Below are positions 50,300-59,241 of a stretch of 64,000 nt of DNA, one piece after another; position 1 is the stretch's first letter, and every line of letters starts with the position of its first letter. The notes below the pieces were generated by a model. That model had not been told where the DNA came from. It searched no databases and saw nothing but the letters and a program-made list of their open reading frames with translations. Source of the stretch: Pseudomonas sp. MYb118 (GTDB lineage: Bacteria > Pseudomonadota > Gammaproteobacteria > Pseudomonadales > Pseudomonadaceae); contig NZ_JBFRXN010000002.1 of assembly GCF_040947875.1 (NCBI RefSeq), positions 1,984,001-2,048,000 on the forward strand. Reading direction: 5' to 3'. The position numbers and the translations under genes were made by a program.

Positions 50300-50765
50300 G
50301 CGCTGTACGTTCCCTGTATAGCTGCTGGTAATGATCCATGATCAATTCGTTAGGGATGATAGACCCGAGTGTGTCCCCTCTAAACGTCATCGACCATGGT
50401 GTATTTGGCGCATGCGTGATCTGGGAGAGGGCGATCCCTGACCGGTCACCGTACATTTGCATTACCTGGTCAACCATTGTTGACTCATACACGTCGAGCG
50501 GTTCAACAGGTTGGTGAACTGGGAGAATGCAAGGAACCGGTGCGTCGCGATACACCTTCAGGCTCTGATAAAGCTCCGGAATTACCGGGCCGTATTTCCA
50601 AGCTTGAACTGGTTCTTGGATCAGGGGGCGCGAGTACAGCCCAAGCATCCAGCCATGGCAGAGATAAACCAGCTTAAGCAGCTGCATAGGGGTGTAATAG
50701 CGTGGAGGATTCTTGGCTGCGCCACGCTGAATGATTTCATTAGCAATTTGTAATGATGGGTGCAT
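50280..50765 (-). CDS. Panacea-domain (DUF4065) protein, PanA/SocA-like antitoxin
   Basis: 161 residues filled by one Panacea domain. YYTPMQLLKLVYLCHGWMLG and EPVQAWKYGPVIPELYQSLK are the family's two conserved blocks. Start ATG 50765 follows GAGGAGGC. Ten extra upstream residues in frame lack a ribosome site. Panacea proteins act as antitoxins (PanA) or proteolytic adaptors (SocA). The overlapping membrane-protein gene downstream makes a toxin-antitoxin pair likely. Lower GC than neighbours and next to tRNA-Thr, consistent with horizontal acquisition. Confidence 0.82.
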   Translation of the reverse strand: MHPSLQIANEIIQRGAAKNPPRYYTPMQLLKLVYLCHGWMLGLYSRPLIQEPVQAWKYGPVIPELYQSLKVYRDAPVPCILPVHQPVEPLDVYESTMVDQVMQMYGDRSGIALSQITHAPNTPWSMTFRGDTLGSIIPNELIMDHYQQLYRERTAHAAATS

Positions 50766-50965
50766 AAGTGCCTCCTCGAGGTTTGATTCCTTCAACCCTC
50801 TGTGACGAAGGGGGGCGGTCTTGGTCCCCCTTCAGCTGTCAACGGTGAACTGTTGAGCCGCAATGTGACGTTAGCACGTTATAAATTGAGTCGCCATCCG
50901 AAAAGTCAATACTGTTTGTTTAGACAGTATGTGGCGCTTGTTACACCTGCTTTTACGTTTAGCAG

Positions 50966-50996
50966 ACAAACAAAAGCCCCGCATCGCTGCGAGGCC
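50966..50996 (-). terminator. Intrinsic terminator of tRNA-Thr
   Basis: On the minus strand, GCCTCGCA, loop GCGA, TGCGGGGC, then TTTTGTTTG, 11 bp after the tRNA 3' end. Confidence 0.8.
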
Positions 50997-51006
50997 TCGT
51001 TTTATA

Positions 51007-51082
<76 letters not shown>

Positions 51083-51200
51083 ATGTCAGGGCGACGATTA
51101 TAGCGATTGGGTCGCTTCTGTAAACCCCTGAATTCAGACTATTTTTAGCCAGGTCTCAGGCCGGCCCCGCGGGGTCTTCCACGGGGCCGGGTGGGGTGGG

Positions 51201-52442
51201 TTACACGCCGTTTTTGACGGCGTTGATCAGGTCCTGGCTCAGTACCTGGGCGGGTGCGACCTGTACGCTTTGGGTGTAGAACGGCGGCAGGTTCTGGGCC
51301 AGTGTCGAGAGTGCCTGGGCCGTGGTGTTACCTGGCAGCAGCACGTATTGCAGGTTGGACGGATAGCTTTGCGGCACGGGGCCTTCCATGGTGGAGCCGT
51401 AGGCGCCGAAGGTCATGACGGCTTGCGGTGTTGTCGGGTCGGGGGCGTAGAGGAAGACGAAGGTGCCGTACTTCGGGTGGGTCAGGTATTGACCGGCTTC
51501 GGCGCGGACGGCCGGGTCGGGGTCGTTCATCAGGGTCCAGCGCATGATCGCGTAGTTGCGGGTGGTTTCCATGAAGGCTGTACGAATGGGCGACTGGTTT
51601 TCCGCGCCGCCCAGGCACGCCAGCAGGTTGCCGAATGGGTCGATCAGCGCGACGGCGTTGAATTCATGGCTCTGTTGGGCGGTTTTCAGCAGTGGTGGGG
51701 CGAGTTCAGCGCCGGGGTCGCGAGGGTTGGCCGATTTCACGGTCAACGCAAACGGGCTGAGTGCCGTGAGTGCCTGGCGTACTTTGCTGTTGGCCGGCAG
51801 GGTGGCGGGGTTTTTCAGTTGGTCCGGTGGCAGGCCGCTGTTGTTGCTGGCATCGCGCACGGTGTTGACGCTCGCGGAGAAGATCGAGCTGCACAGAAAG
51901 TAAGCCGCCGAGTCGATGCTCTGGCCGCCGAACACCGGGCTGTTCGAGCCCTGGTAAGCCCGGCTGACCGGCGCCGCAATGGCGTAATAGGCCCAGGTGT
52001 TCTGCGCCTGCTGGCGTATTTGCGGTGGTAATGTCGGAAAGTTGAACTGGCTGTTGTAGTTGATGCCGGCATAGTCATCAATTGCACTGACGGCGACGTT
52101 GAAGCCTGCGGTCAGTAACGAACCGGCGCACATGGCGCACGGGTCCAGCGTGGTGACGACGGTCAGCTGGTTGGGCGGTGGCAGGCTCAGGCGTGCGGCG
52201 TTCTGGTAGTACCAGTCCACCAGTTGTCGTTCGCCGTGGGCGGTTGGGTCATGGGGTAAAAACCATGTGGTTGTGTTGCCCGGAAAGGGCATCAGAACGT
52301 TGTTGTGCAGTGCGGCGATGAGTTCGCCGGTTGCGTTGTTGATGATGGCGCCGCCTACCGCGAAAGTCTGCTGCAGTGCCGCGTAAATGGCTTCGTTGGC
52401 GACGGTGTCTACGGCTTCCTGTGCACTGTTCAATGTGCTCAT
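51201..52442 (-). CDS. Cytidine-deaminase-fold enzyme with a degenerate second domain
   Basis: 413 residues. The N-terminal domain has complete zinc-deaminase motifs: H69-G-E71 (TAHGERQ) and P-C102-x-x-C105 (DPCAMCAGS). Residues about 258-350 repeat the pattern in degraded form: TAFMET (288-293) in place of TAHGER and DPTTPQAV (335-342) in place of DPCAMCAG, losing the zinc ligands. No signal peptide. The substrate, guanine, cytosine or another nitrogen heterocycle, is unknown. Ser/Asn/Pro-rich linker between domains. Confidence 0.75.
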   Translation of the reverse strand: MSTLNSAQEAVDTVANEAIYAALQQTFAVGGAIINNATGELIAALHNNVLMPFPGNTTTWFLPHDPTAHGERQLVDWYYQNAARLSLPPPNQLTVVTTLDPCAMCAGSLLTAGFNVAVSAIDDYAGINYNSQFNFPTLPPQIRQQAQNTWAYYAIAAPVSRAYQGSNSPVFGGQSIDSAAYFLCSSIFSASVNTVRDASNNSGLPPDQLKNPATLPANSKVRQALTALSPFALTVKSANPRDPGAELAPPLLKTAQQSHEFNAVALIDPFGNLLACLGGAENQSPIRTAFMETTRNYAIMRWTLMNDPDPAVRAEAGQYLTHPKYGTFVFLYAPDPTTPQAVMTFGAYGSTMEGPVPQSYPSNLQYVLLPGNTTAQALSTLAQNLPPFYTQSVQVAPAQVLSQDLINAVKNGV

Positions 52443-52741
52443 TTTTTCCTCGCTCCTTGCTGTCCCTGGACGTCAGTGAATTCTGACGCTTGGCAACGAT
52501 AGTCGAGGATTTCCAGGTCGTTTATGTTCTTTTGGCTTAACGCTTATGCACAACGAAATGTTCGATGCACTTGACGTGGGGCAAAAATGTGGATCCGTTC
52601 TCATTTGAGCGCAAATACCTGTTTTTGTGGTTTTTTCTACCCGTGTACGAAAATTGAACAGTTTGGTTTCAGCCTTGAAACAGCGCTGGAGATTGGATCC
52701 ATGATAATTCATCAACAGAGTTATCCACAGGCTGCACGGTA
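52443..52741. other. Intergenic region, no gene seen
   Basis: About 300 bp of lower GC between the deaminase start and the methyltransferase stop. No hairpin terminator or repeat was found. It probably holds the deaminase promoter. Confidence 0.35.
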
Positions 52742-53974
52742 TTAATCACGCTCGGCGAGCAGCAGGAAATTACGCGGCGTGAGGGGCGTTTCGCAGAACG
52801 TTCCGAGGCGAAGGGTGTAACCCTGTTCGGTGAGGAAAAGTGCTCGGTCGAGCACCAGCCAAAGCTCCAGTGGGCGTCGGAAGAGCCCGCGCACCAGTTC
52901 CAGATTGCGCACCTGCGCGAGTCGCCGCCAACCGGCCGCTTCGACGGCTGACCAGTCCTGCGTCCCGATTGTGGATAACTCCTTGAGCGCGGCCAAATGA
53001 TAGCAGTACTCGGCGAAGGGTTTGTCCAGCCAGCTGACGGGCAGGGACGGTGTGGGCAGGTACTCGTCGATGCCTCGCAGTTGCCGCTGCAACAGGTCGA
53101 AGGCCAGGCGTCGGGCCATCGACGTGTCGCGTTGACGCCGCACCCTTGCGCCTGCGGTGACGGTTTCACTCATCGGCAGTGAAAGATCTTCGAGATTCAG
53201 CTGTAGTGCTGATTGCCCGGCAGTCGAGGAAACTGGCCGATAGTGCGTCGGACCGATCCGGTTATAGCAGCAAGGTGCGATGGCCATTTGTTTGCACCCG
53301 GCGGCGCTGGCGAGCTGGATCAGCCGTACATGCAGGTCACCGCACGCGTGCAGCGCCACCGGCGTATGGCTCGCATCAAGCAATGACGTCGTATCGGCAG
53401 CGAGTACATCCTGCTCGATATGCAAGGCAGGCAGTTGATGGCGTTGGCTGAGGGCCTGGCCGCTGAGGACCAGTGCCGGGTCGTACTCAAGGCAGGTGAG
53501 TTGCTGATCGGCTTGCAACAATCGCCGCCCCAGGTGGCCCTTGCCTGAACACCAGTCCAGCCAATGCCTGGTTGGCCTGGCGAAGGATAATCGACTGGCG
53601 AACGCCTCGATCTGCTGCCACTTACGCCCCGGCACATCGACATTCAATCGGTGGCTGGCGGCTTCGAGTGCATGGTTTGGCAGTGGGCCTACCGCGCTCA
53701 GGGAAAGGGCCCGTGCCGCCAGTGACGCGAATGGCTCCGGTGCATGTTCCAAGAGGGCGGGTTGGTGGTGGGCGCTTTCTGCGGCTTCCAGCGACCTCGC
53801 GCGTAGCCAGGTGGCCAACTCCGGGTGGGAGGTTTCCCAAGGAAGCTGCAAATGCGTGAATGGCCTGGGTTTCCACAGTGACTGATGCTCGATCAGAAAA
53901 GCATCCAGTGCCATGAACCGGGCGAGCAAGGCCTCGCCCGTCAGCACATCGTCTTCAACGCCCCTGGCAGGCAT
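52742..53974 (-). CDS. Methyltransferase-domain protein
   Basis: Up to 410 residues. The class I SAM-binding motif is LDWCSGKGHLGRRLL, followed by the acidic position in LTCLEYDP and the VALHACGDLHVRLIQL and IAPCCYNRIG segments seen in Methyltransf_32-type proteins. The C-terminal half is helical and unassigned. The start is uncertain: 53974 overlaps the permease stop by 20 bp, while an ATG at 53914 gives a shorter, equally plausible protein. It is the last gene after the ABC operon. Substrate unknown. Confidence 0.75.
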   Translation of the reverse strand: MPARGVEDDVLTGEALLARFMALDAFLIEHQSLWKPRPFTHLQLPWETSHPELATWLRARSLEAAESAHHQPALLEHAPEPFASLAARALSLSAVGPLPNHALEAASHRLNVDVPGRKWQQIEAFASRLSFARPTRHWLDWCSGKGHLGRRLLQADQQLTCLEYDPALVLSGQALSQRHQLPALHIEQDVLAADTTSLLDASHTPVALHACGDLHVRLIQLASAAGCKQMAIAPCCYNRIGPTHYRPVSSTAGQSALQLNLEDLSLPMSETVTAGARVRRQRDTSMARRLAFDLLQRQLRGIDEYLPTPSLPVSWLDKPFAEYCYHLAALKELSTIGTQDWSAVEAAGWRRLAQVRNLELVRGLFRRPLELWLVLDRALFLTEQGYTLRLGTFCETPLTPRNFLLLAERD

Positions 53975-54644
53975 CGACGCGCAACCAGCGCTCCAGCAGC
54001 TTGAAGCCGTGCACCAGGATAAAGGTCATCAGCAGGTAGAACATGCCGGCGGCGAAGAAGATCTCCACCGGCAGGTACGTGCGGGCAATGATGGTACGCG
54101 CCATGCCGGTGAGTTCCAGCAGCGTCACGGTGCTGGCCAGGGCACTGGCCTTGAGCATCAGGATTACTTCGTTGCTGTAGGCGGGCAGGCCGATGCGCGC
54201 CGCGCGGGGCAGGATGATGTAGAACAACGCCTTGTTGCGCGACATGCCCAGCGCCCGTGCTGCTTCGATCTCGCCCGGCGGAATGGCCTGGATCGCTCCA
54301 CGCAGGATCTCTGCAATGTAGGCCGCCGTGTGCAGGGTCATGGTCGCCGTGGCACACCAGAACGGGTCACGCAGGTAAGGCCACAACGAACTGTTACGCA
54401 CCGCGTCGAATTGCGCCAGGCCGTAGTAGACCAGGAACAGTTGAACCAGCAGCGGCGTACCACGGAAAAAGAAGATGTAGCCGTAGGGAAATGCCCGCAC
54501 CCACCACAGGCGCGATGAGCGAGCGATGCCCAGCGGAATGGCCAGCAGCAGGCCGGCGATGACGGCGATGGCCACCAGTTCCAGGGTCAGCGTCGCGCCC
54601 TGGGCCAGTTTCGGCAGCCACTTGATGATGACTTCCCAATTCAT
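53955..54644 (-). CDS. Polar amino-acid ABC permease (HisM/ArtM type)
   Basis: 229-residue membrane permease with about five helices. N-terminal FRGTPLLVQLFLVYYGL and EAA loop EIEAARALGMSRNKALFYII are the HisM/GlnP signatures. Start overlaps the HisQ-type permease stop by 4 bp. It pairs with the next permease to import a basic or polar amino acid. Confidence 0.9.
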   Translation of the reverse strand: MNWEVIIKWLPKLAQGATLTLELVAIAVIAGLLLAIPLGIARSSRLWWVRAFPYGYIFFFRGTPLLVQLFLVYYGLAQFDAVRNSSLWPYLRDPFWCATATMTLHTAAYIAEILRGAIQAIPPGEIEAARALGMSRNKALFYIILPRAARIGLPAYSNEVILMLKASALASTVTLLELTGMARTIIARTYLPVEIFFAAGMFYLLMTFILVHGFKLLERWLRVDACQGR

Positions 54645-55336
54645 TGGCTGCTCCTCGCGAAGCCGCGAGCGGCGCGTTTTTCCATGAAGTGCATGCCGAT
54701 CATGGCAAGAATGGTCAGGCCCAGGTACATGAGCGCGGCCACCATATAGAAGGTGAAGGGCTGTTTGGATACGGTCACGCCGATCTGGGCGTGGCGCATG
54801 ATTTCTTCAAGGCCGATGACCGACACCAACGCGGTGTCCTTCATCAGGATCATGAACAGGTTGCCCAGGCCCGGCAGGGCGATGCGCCACATTTGCGGCA
54901 TGATCAACTTGGTGAAGATGCGCCACTTCGACAGGCCCAGGGCCACGCCGGCCTCACGATGGCCCTTGGGAATGGCGAGGATCGCACCACGAAACACTTC
55001 GGTGGCGTAGGCGCCGAAGCACAGCCCCAGCGCAATCACGCCGGCAGCGAAGGCATTGAGTTCAAGGTCGGGATTGCCGAAGAACTCGCCCAGGGCACGC
55101 ATCAGGTTGACCGTGCCGAAGTAGATCAGCAGCACCCAGAGCAGCTCAGGGACGCCACGAACCAATGTCGAATAAGTGCCGCCAAGCCATTGCAGCGGCT
55201 TGTACGGGGAAGTCTTGGCCAGGGCGCCGAGCAAACCGAGCACCAGCCCCAGGCACAGGGCCGAGAGTGCCAGTTTCACAGTCATCAGCGCGCCAGCGGC
55301 AAGCGCCGGGCCGAATCCGTAGAGGTCGATAATCAT
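54641..55336 (-). CDS. Polar amino-acid ABC permease (HisQ/ArtQ type)
   Basis: 231 residues, about five helices. RGVPELLWVLLIYFG and the EAA loop HREAGVALGLSKWRIFTKLI are visible. It follows the binding-protein gene by about 78 bp. Together with the HisM-type permease it forms the membrane channel. Confidence 0.9.
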   Translation of the reverse strand: MIIDLYGFGPALAAGALMTVKLALSALCLGLVLGLLGALAKTSPYKPLQWLGGTYSTLVRGVPELLWVLLIYFGTVNLMRALGEFFGNPDLELNAFAAGVIALGLCFGAYATEVFRGAILAIPKGHREAGVALGLSKWRIFTKLIMPQMWRIALPGLGNLFMILMKDTALVSVIGLEEIMRHAQIGVTVSKQPFTFYMVAALMYLGLTILAMIGMHFMEKRAARGFARSSQ

Positions 55337-55414
55337 CTATTTCTTTTCAAATCGCGGCAGGCAAGGCCGGGGACCGGCGACGCCTTCAAGCGGCGCCGGT
55401 CCGGCAGGTCAGTA

Positions 55415-56161
55415 TCAGTAGATGCTGAACGGGAAGTACTTGTCGTTGATCTTCTTGTAGGTGCCGTCAGCGACGATTTCTTTCAGTGCGGTGTTCAGCT
55501 TCTCGCGGATCGGGTCGCCTTTACGTACAGCGATACCGATCTTGTCGCTTTCTTCCACTGGCTCGCCCTTGAATTCAAAGTTCTTGCCGGCGTCGCTTTT
55601 CAGCCACTCGTATTGCACATATTTGTCGGCCAGGATGCCGTCCAGGCGACCGGAGACCAGGTCGAGGTAGGCGTTTTCCTGGGTGTCGTAGAGTTTGGTT
55701 TCGACGCCGGAACGGTTGTCTTCCATCCAGGTACCGGCCAGGGTCGCGCGTTGTGCGCCGATCACTTTGCCTTTCAGGGCGTCCGCGTCGGTTTTGAAGT
55801 CTTTGTCTTTCGCCGCGATGAACTGCAGCTTGTTCGAGTAGTACGGGTCGGTGAAGTCCACCGCCTGCTTACGCTCGTCGGTGATCGACATCGAGGAGAT
55901 CAGGAAGTCGAACTTCTTGGCGTTCAGGGCCGGAATGATGCCGTCCCAGTCCGAAGTGACCACGGTGCAGTCGACTTTCATCTTGGCGCACAGGGCGTCG
56001 CCGATTTCCTTGTCGAAGCCGACGACGTTGCCGCTGGCATCCTTGTTGTTGAACGGCGGGTAGGCCGCTTCGATGCCCATCTTCAAGGTTTCGGCCATGG
56101 CACCGGCGCTGAAGGCCAGGGTGACGGCGGCGGCCAGGAAGACCTTTTTATAGTTTTGCAT
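55415..56161 (-). CDS. Polar amino-acid periplasmic binding protein (HisJ/ArtJ type)
   Basis: 248 residues. Signal peptide about 1-23 (VFLAAAVTLAFSAGAMA), then ETLKMGIEAAYPPFNNKDAS, and SBP_bac_3 motifs GFDKEIGDALCAKM, SMSITDERKQAVDFTDPYY and GRLDGILADKYVQYEWL. Lysine/arginine/ornithine/histidine-type binding is likely. The exact ligand is not predictable. Confidence 0.9.
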   Translation of the reverse strand: MQNYKKVFLAAAVTLAFSAGAMAETLKMGIEAAYPPFNNKDASGNVVGFDKEIGDALCAKMKVDCTVVTSDWDGIIPALNAKKFDFLISSMSITDERKQAVDFTDPYYSNKLQFIAAKDKDFKTDADALKGKVIGAQRATLAGTWMEDNRSGVETKLYDTQENAYLDLVSGRLDGILADKYVQYEWLKSDAGKNFEFKGEPVEESDKIGIAVRKGDPIREKLNTALKEIVADGTYKKINDKYFPFSIY

Positions 56162-56174
56162 GCGGTTAGCTCCG

Positions 56175-56948
56175 TTAGCGGTTGCTGGACATGAATTGTT
56201 TGCAGCGCGCCGAAAGCGGGTTTTCGAAGACCTGCTGTGGCGATCCTTGCTCTTCTACCAGGCCCTGGTGGAGGAACACCACTTCGCTGGACACCTGACG
56301 GGCGAAGCTCATTTCGTGGGTGACCAGCAACATGGTGCGGCCTTCTTCGGCCAGTGCGCGGATGACATTAAGTACTTCCTGGACCATTTCCGGGTCAAGG
56401 GCGGAGGTGGGCTCGTCGAACAGGATCACCTTGGGCTGCATCGCCAATGTACGGGCGATGGCGGCGCGCTGCTGCTGGCCACCGGAGAGCTGCGCCGGGT
56501 AGGCATGGCGCTTGTCGGCGATGCCGACCTTGGCCAGCAGGGCTTCGGCGACTTCGATGGCTTCGGCCTTGCTCTGACCGAGCACGCGGCGCGGTGCCTC
56601 GATGATGTTGTCGAGCACACTCATGTGCGGCCACAGATTAAAGTTTTGAAACACAAAACCGATCTCGCTGCGCAGGCGATTGATCTGTTTATTGTCGGCG
56701 GCGTGCAGCTCGCCATTCTTGGCGGCCTTGAGCTTGAGTTCTTCACCGGCGACCAGGATCTGCCCCTGATGCGGGTTTTCCAGCAGGTTGATGCAGCGCA
56801 GGAAGGTGGACTTGCCGGAACCGGAAGAACCCAGGATCGAGATCACATCGCCGTCACGGGCGGTCAGCGATATGCCTTTGAGCACCTCAAGCTGTCCGTA
56901 GCGTTTGTGCAAGTTGCGGATTTCAAGCGCGGGCGTGGCCTCAGCCAT
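56175..56948 (-). CDS. Polar amino-acid ABC ATPase (HisP type)
   Basis: 257 residues. Walker A GSSGSGKSTFLRCIN, Q-loop VFQNFNLWPHM, signature LSGGQQQRAAIA, Walker B VILFDEPTSALDPE and the HisP-type ending SARCKQFMSSNR. First gene of the ATPase-binding protein-permease-permease-methyltransferase cluster, 13 bp from the binding-protein gene. In PAO1 the same order occurs at PA5152-PA5155 (recalled). Confidence 0.92.
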   Translation of the reverse strand: MAEATPALEIRNLHKRYGQLEVLKGISLTARDGDVISILGSSGSGKSTFLRCINLLENPHQGQILVAGEELKLKAAKNGELHAADNKQINRLRSEIGFVFQNFNLWPHMSVLDNIIEAPRRVLGQSKAEAIEVAEALLAKVGIADKRHAYPAQLSGGQQQRAAIARTLAMQPKVILFDEPTSALDPEMVQEVLNVIRALAEEGRTMLLVTHEMSFARQVSSEVVFLHQGLVEEQGSPQQVFENPLSARCKQFMSSNR

Positions 56949-57493
56949 GTGCGTTCCTCATAGTGTGTTGCGCTCCTGCTGTTGGCGGGCCTTCCTGACG
57001 AGGCGGCCAACCTAGCATAGCGTCTGAATGCCAGCCAACAGCGCTGCGGGCGGTAAATGGGCGGTGTGCGACAGGTTGTCGCATCGTCGCAGCAGACTGT
57101 CGCGCTGCTATCAACCGAACAGCCGTTTGAACCCGGCGGCATTCGCAAAAGGGGCGCGATGTTGCCAGCTTTGGCGGGGTGTTGGAAGCGCTAACCGGCC
57201 AAACGTGGTCGATCCGCACTTTTATTGTGCGTCCAGTGTTTTTTCAGTGTGTTTCTGGTGCGCTCGTTCGTTCTGAAAGTGAGTCGCTGGGTAACGTTCT
57301 GGCAAATTGCCATTAATCTCAATGGGTTGCGGTGACTGTCCGGTCGCGCTACAGGCCCCGTGCTTGAAGACTTTGAAACATTTTGGCGCAATATTTGCGT
57401 GCAGAATCCGGAACGCCCTGTTGGTTTCTTTTTACGAGAAGGAATACCAGACCGGGCAGAAGCACATCGCTTTCCTTTACAAAGGTAGTTTCA
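56949..57493. other. Divergent intergenic region
   Basis: About 545 bp between the ABC ATPase and gabP with no credible gene. It contains the gabP sigma54 promoter and presumably the ABC operon promoter on the other strand. Small frames on both strands lack good ribosome sites. Confidence 0.5.
57384..57399 (+). promoter_or_regulatory. Sigma54 promoter of gabP
   Basis: TGGCGCAATATTTGCG matches TGGCAC-N5-TTGC with correct GG to GC spacing. The start would be near 57410, leaving an 84-nt leader before the ATG. Confidence 0.65.
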
Positions 57494-58885
57494 ATGAGCA
57501 GTACCCCAAGCTCCAACGGCCTCGAACAGGGGCTCAAACCGCGTCATGTGACCATGCTGTCGATCGCCGGGGTTATCGGTGCCGGCCTGTTCGTCGGTTC
57601 CGGCCACGCCATCGCTGCCGCCGGCCCGGCCGTGCTGCTGGCGTACGCCGCCGCCGGTATGCTGGTTGTTCTTGTCATGCGCATGCTCGGCGAAATGGCC
57701 GTTGCCTCGCCGGACACCGGTTCCTTCTCGACTTACGCTGACCGCGCAATCGGTCACTGGGCCGGTTTCACCATCGGCTGGCTCTACTGGTGGTTCTGGG
57801 TGCTGGTGATCCCGCTGGAGGCCAACGCCGCCGCGACCATCCTGCACGCCTGGTTCCCGGGTGTGGACATCTGGGCCTTCGCCCTGGTCATCACCATGTT
57901 GCTGACCGTGACCAACCTGTTCAGCGTGAAGAACTACGGTGAGTTCGAATTCTGGTTCGCCCTGCTCAAAGTGGTGGCGATCATCGGTTTCATCATTCTC
58001 GGGTTGGCGGCGATCTTCGGTTTCCTGCCAGGCAGCCAGGTCAGCGGCGTGTCGCACCTGTTCGATACCCAAGGCTTCCTGCCTAACGGCATGGGCGCAG
58101 TGCTGGGCGCAATTTTGACCACCATGTTCTCCTTCATGGGTACCGAGATCGTGACCATTGCGGCCGCCGAATCGAAGAACCCTGGCAAGCAGATCTCCAA
58201 GGCCACCAACTCGGTGATCTGGCGGATCGGTTTGTTCTACCTCGTGTCGATCTTCATCGTTGTGGCCCTGGTGCCGTGGAACGACCCGGTTCTGGCCAGC
58301 GTCGGTTCCTACCAGACCGTGCTTGAGCGCATGGGCATCCCGAATGCCAAGATGATCGTCGACATCGTCGTACTGGTTGCCGTGACCAGCTGCCTGAACT
58401 CGGCGCTGTACACCTCGTCGCGCATGCTGTTCTCCCTGGGCAAGCGCGGTGATGCACCGGCCGTGTCCACCCGTACCAACAAGAGCGGCACGCCTTACTG
58501 GGCTGTGATGTTGTCCACCGGCGCGGCCTTCCTGGCCACCTTCGCCAACTATGTGGCGCCGGCTGCCGTGTTCGAGTTCCTGCTGGCCAGCTCGGGCGCC
58601 ATTGCGCTGCTGGTTTACCTGGTGATCGCGATTTCGCAACTGCGCATGCGCAAGCAGCGTATGGCGCGCGGCGAGAAAATCGTCTTCAGCATGTGGCTGT
58701 TCCCGGGCCTGACCTACGCGGTGATCGTGTTCATCGTCGCGGCCCTGACCATCATGGGCTTCCAGGACGCCCACCGCGTGGAAATCCTCGCGACCGGCCT
58801 GCTGAGCGTGCTGGTGGTGGCTGCTGGCTTGCTGGTGGCGCGCCGTCGCCGCAATGAGCAGTTGAGTGCCGCCATGGCGCGCTGA
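57494..58885 (+). CDS. gabP: GABA-type amino-acid permease
   Basis: 463-residue APC-family permease with about twelve helices. LKPRHVTMLSIAGVIGAGLF at the start, GSGHAIAAAGPAVLLAYA, and MFSFMGTEIVTIAAAESKNP are characteristic of GabP. Length matches E. coli GabP (466). The ATG at 57494 begins MSSTPSSNGLEQG. Upstream in-frame sequence is leader. A sigma54 promoter precedes it, so nitrogen or GABA-responsive control is expected. A terminator follows. Confidence 0.88.
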   Translation: MSSTPSSNGLEQGLKPRHVTMLSIAGVIGAGLFVGSGHAIAAAGPAVLLAYAAAGMLVVLVMRMLGEMAVASPDTGSFSTYADRAIGHWAGFTIGWLYWWFWVLVIPLEANAAATILHAWFPGVDIWAFALVITMLLTVTNLFSVKNYGEFEFWFALLKVVAIIGFIILGLAAIFGFLPGSQVSGVSHLFDTQGFLPNGMGAVLGAILTTMFSFMGTEIVTIAAAESKNPGKQISKATNSVIWRIGLFYLVSIFIVVALVPWNDPVLASVGSYQTVLERMGIPNAKMIVDIVVLVAVTSCLNSALYTSSRMLFSLGKRGDAPAVSTRTNKSGTPYWAVMLSTGAAFLATFANYVAPAAVFEFLLASSGAIALLVYLVIAISQLRMRKQRMARGEKIVFSMWLFPGLTYAVIVFIVAALTIMGFQDAHRVEILATGLLSVLVVAAGLLVARRRRNEQLSAAMAR

Positions 58886-58912
58886 GTCACCTCAACTGTC
58901 GATGTGGTAAAA

Positions 58913-58946
58913 AACGACCGCGATCAGAAATGATCGCGGTCGTTTT
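58913..58946 (+). terminator. Intrinsic terminator of gabP
   Basis: AACGACCGCGATCA, loop GAAA, TGATCGCGGTCGTT followed by TT and a T-rich run. Confidence 0.9.
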
Positions 58947-59241
58947 CATTTTTCACGTGCGCCGCCGGTTTCCGGATAGACACCGTAATATTGAAATAGT
59001 AGCCTTTGCGCGAAATGTGTATCTCGTTATTGCGAGATGCGATGGAGTTTCAGGACATGGAATGTTCGACGCCCCTGGCCTTTCTGGCCAAAGCCCCCCG
59101 AGTTTTCCTTGCCTGCTCCCTCGTCTGACGCCTGTCGCGGATGCATTTGCTCGCGCCTGCCGTTTACCTGGCAGTCACCAGCCAGCTGCATGGAGCTAGC
59201 CCGGCCAGTCAGCAAATCCATAGGGGCATCAAGGAGAGCGC

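Noticed and set aside
52721..52732. TTATCCACA DnaA-box-like sequence
   Set aside because: A single box with no cluster, no dnaA/dnaN and no AT-rich unwinding region, so there is no case for an origin.
56949..57276. Small frames upstream of the ABC ATPase and gabP
   Set aside because: Cys/Arg-rich random-looking translations without ribosome sites, in a divergent promoter region.
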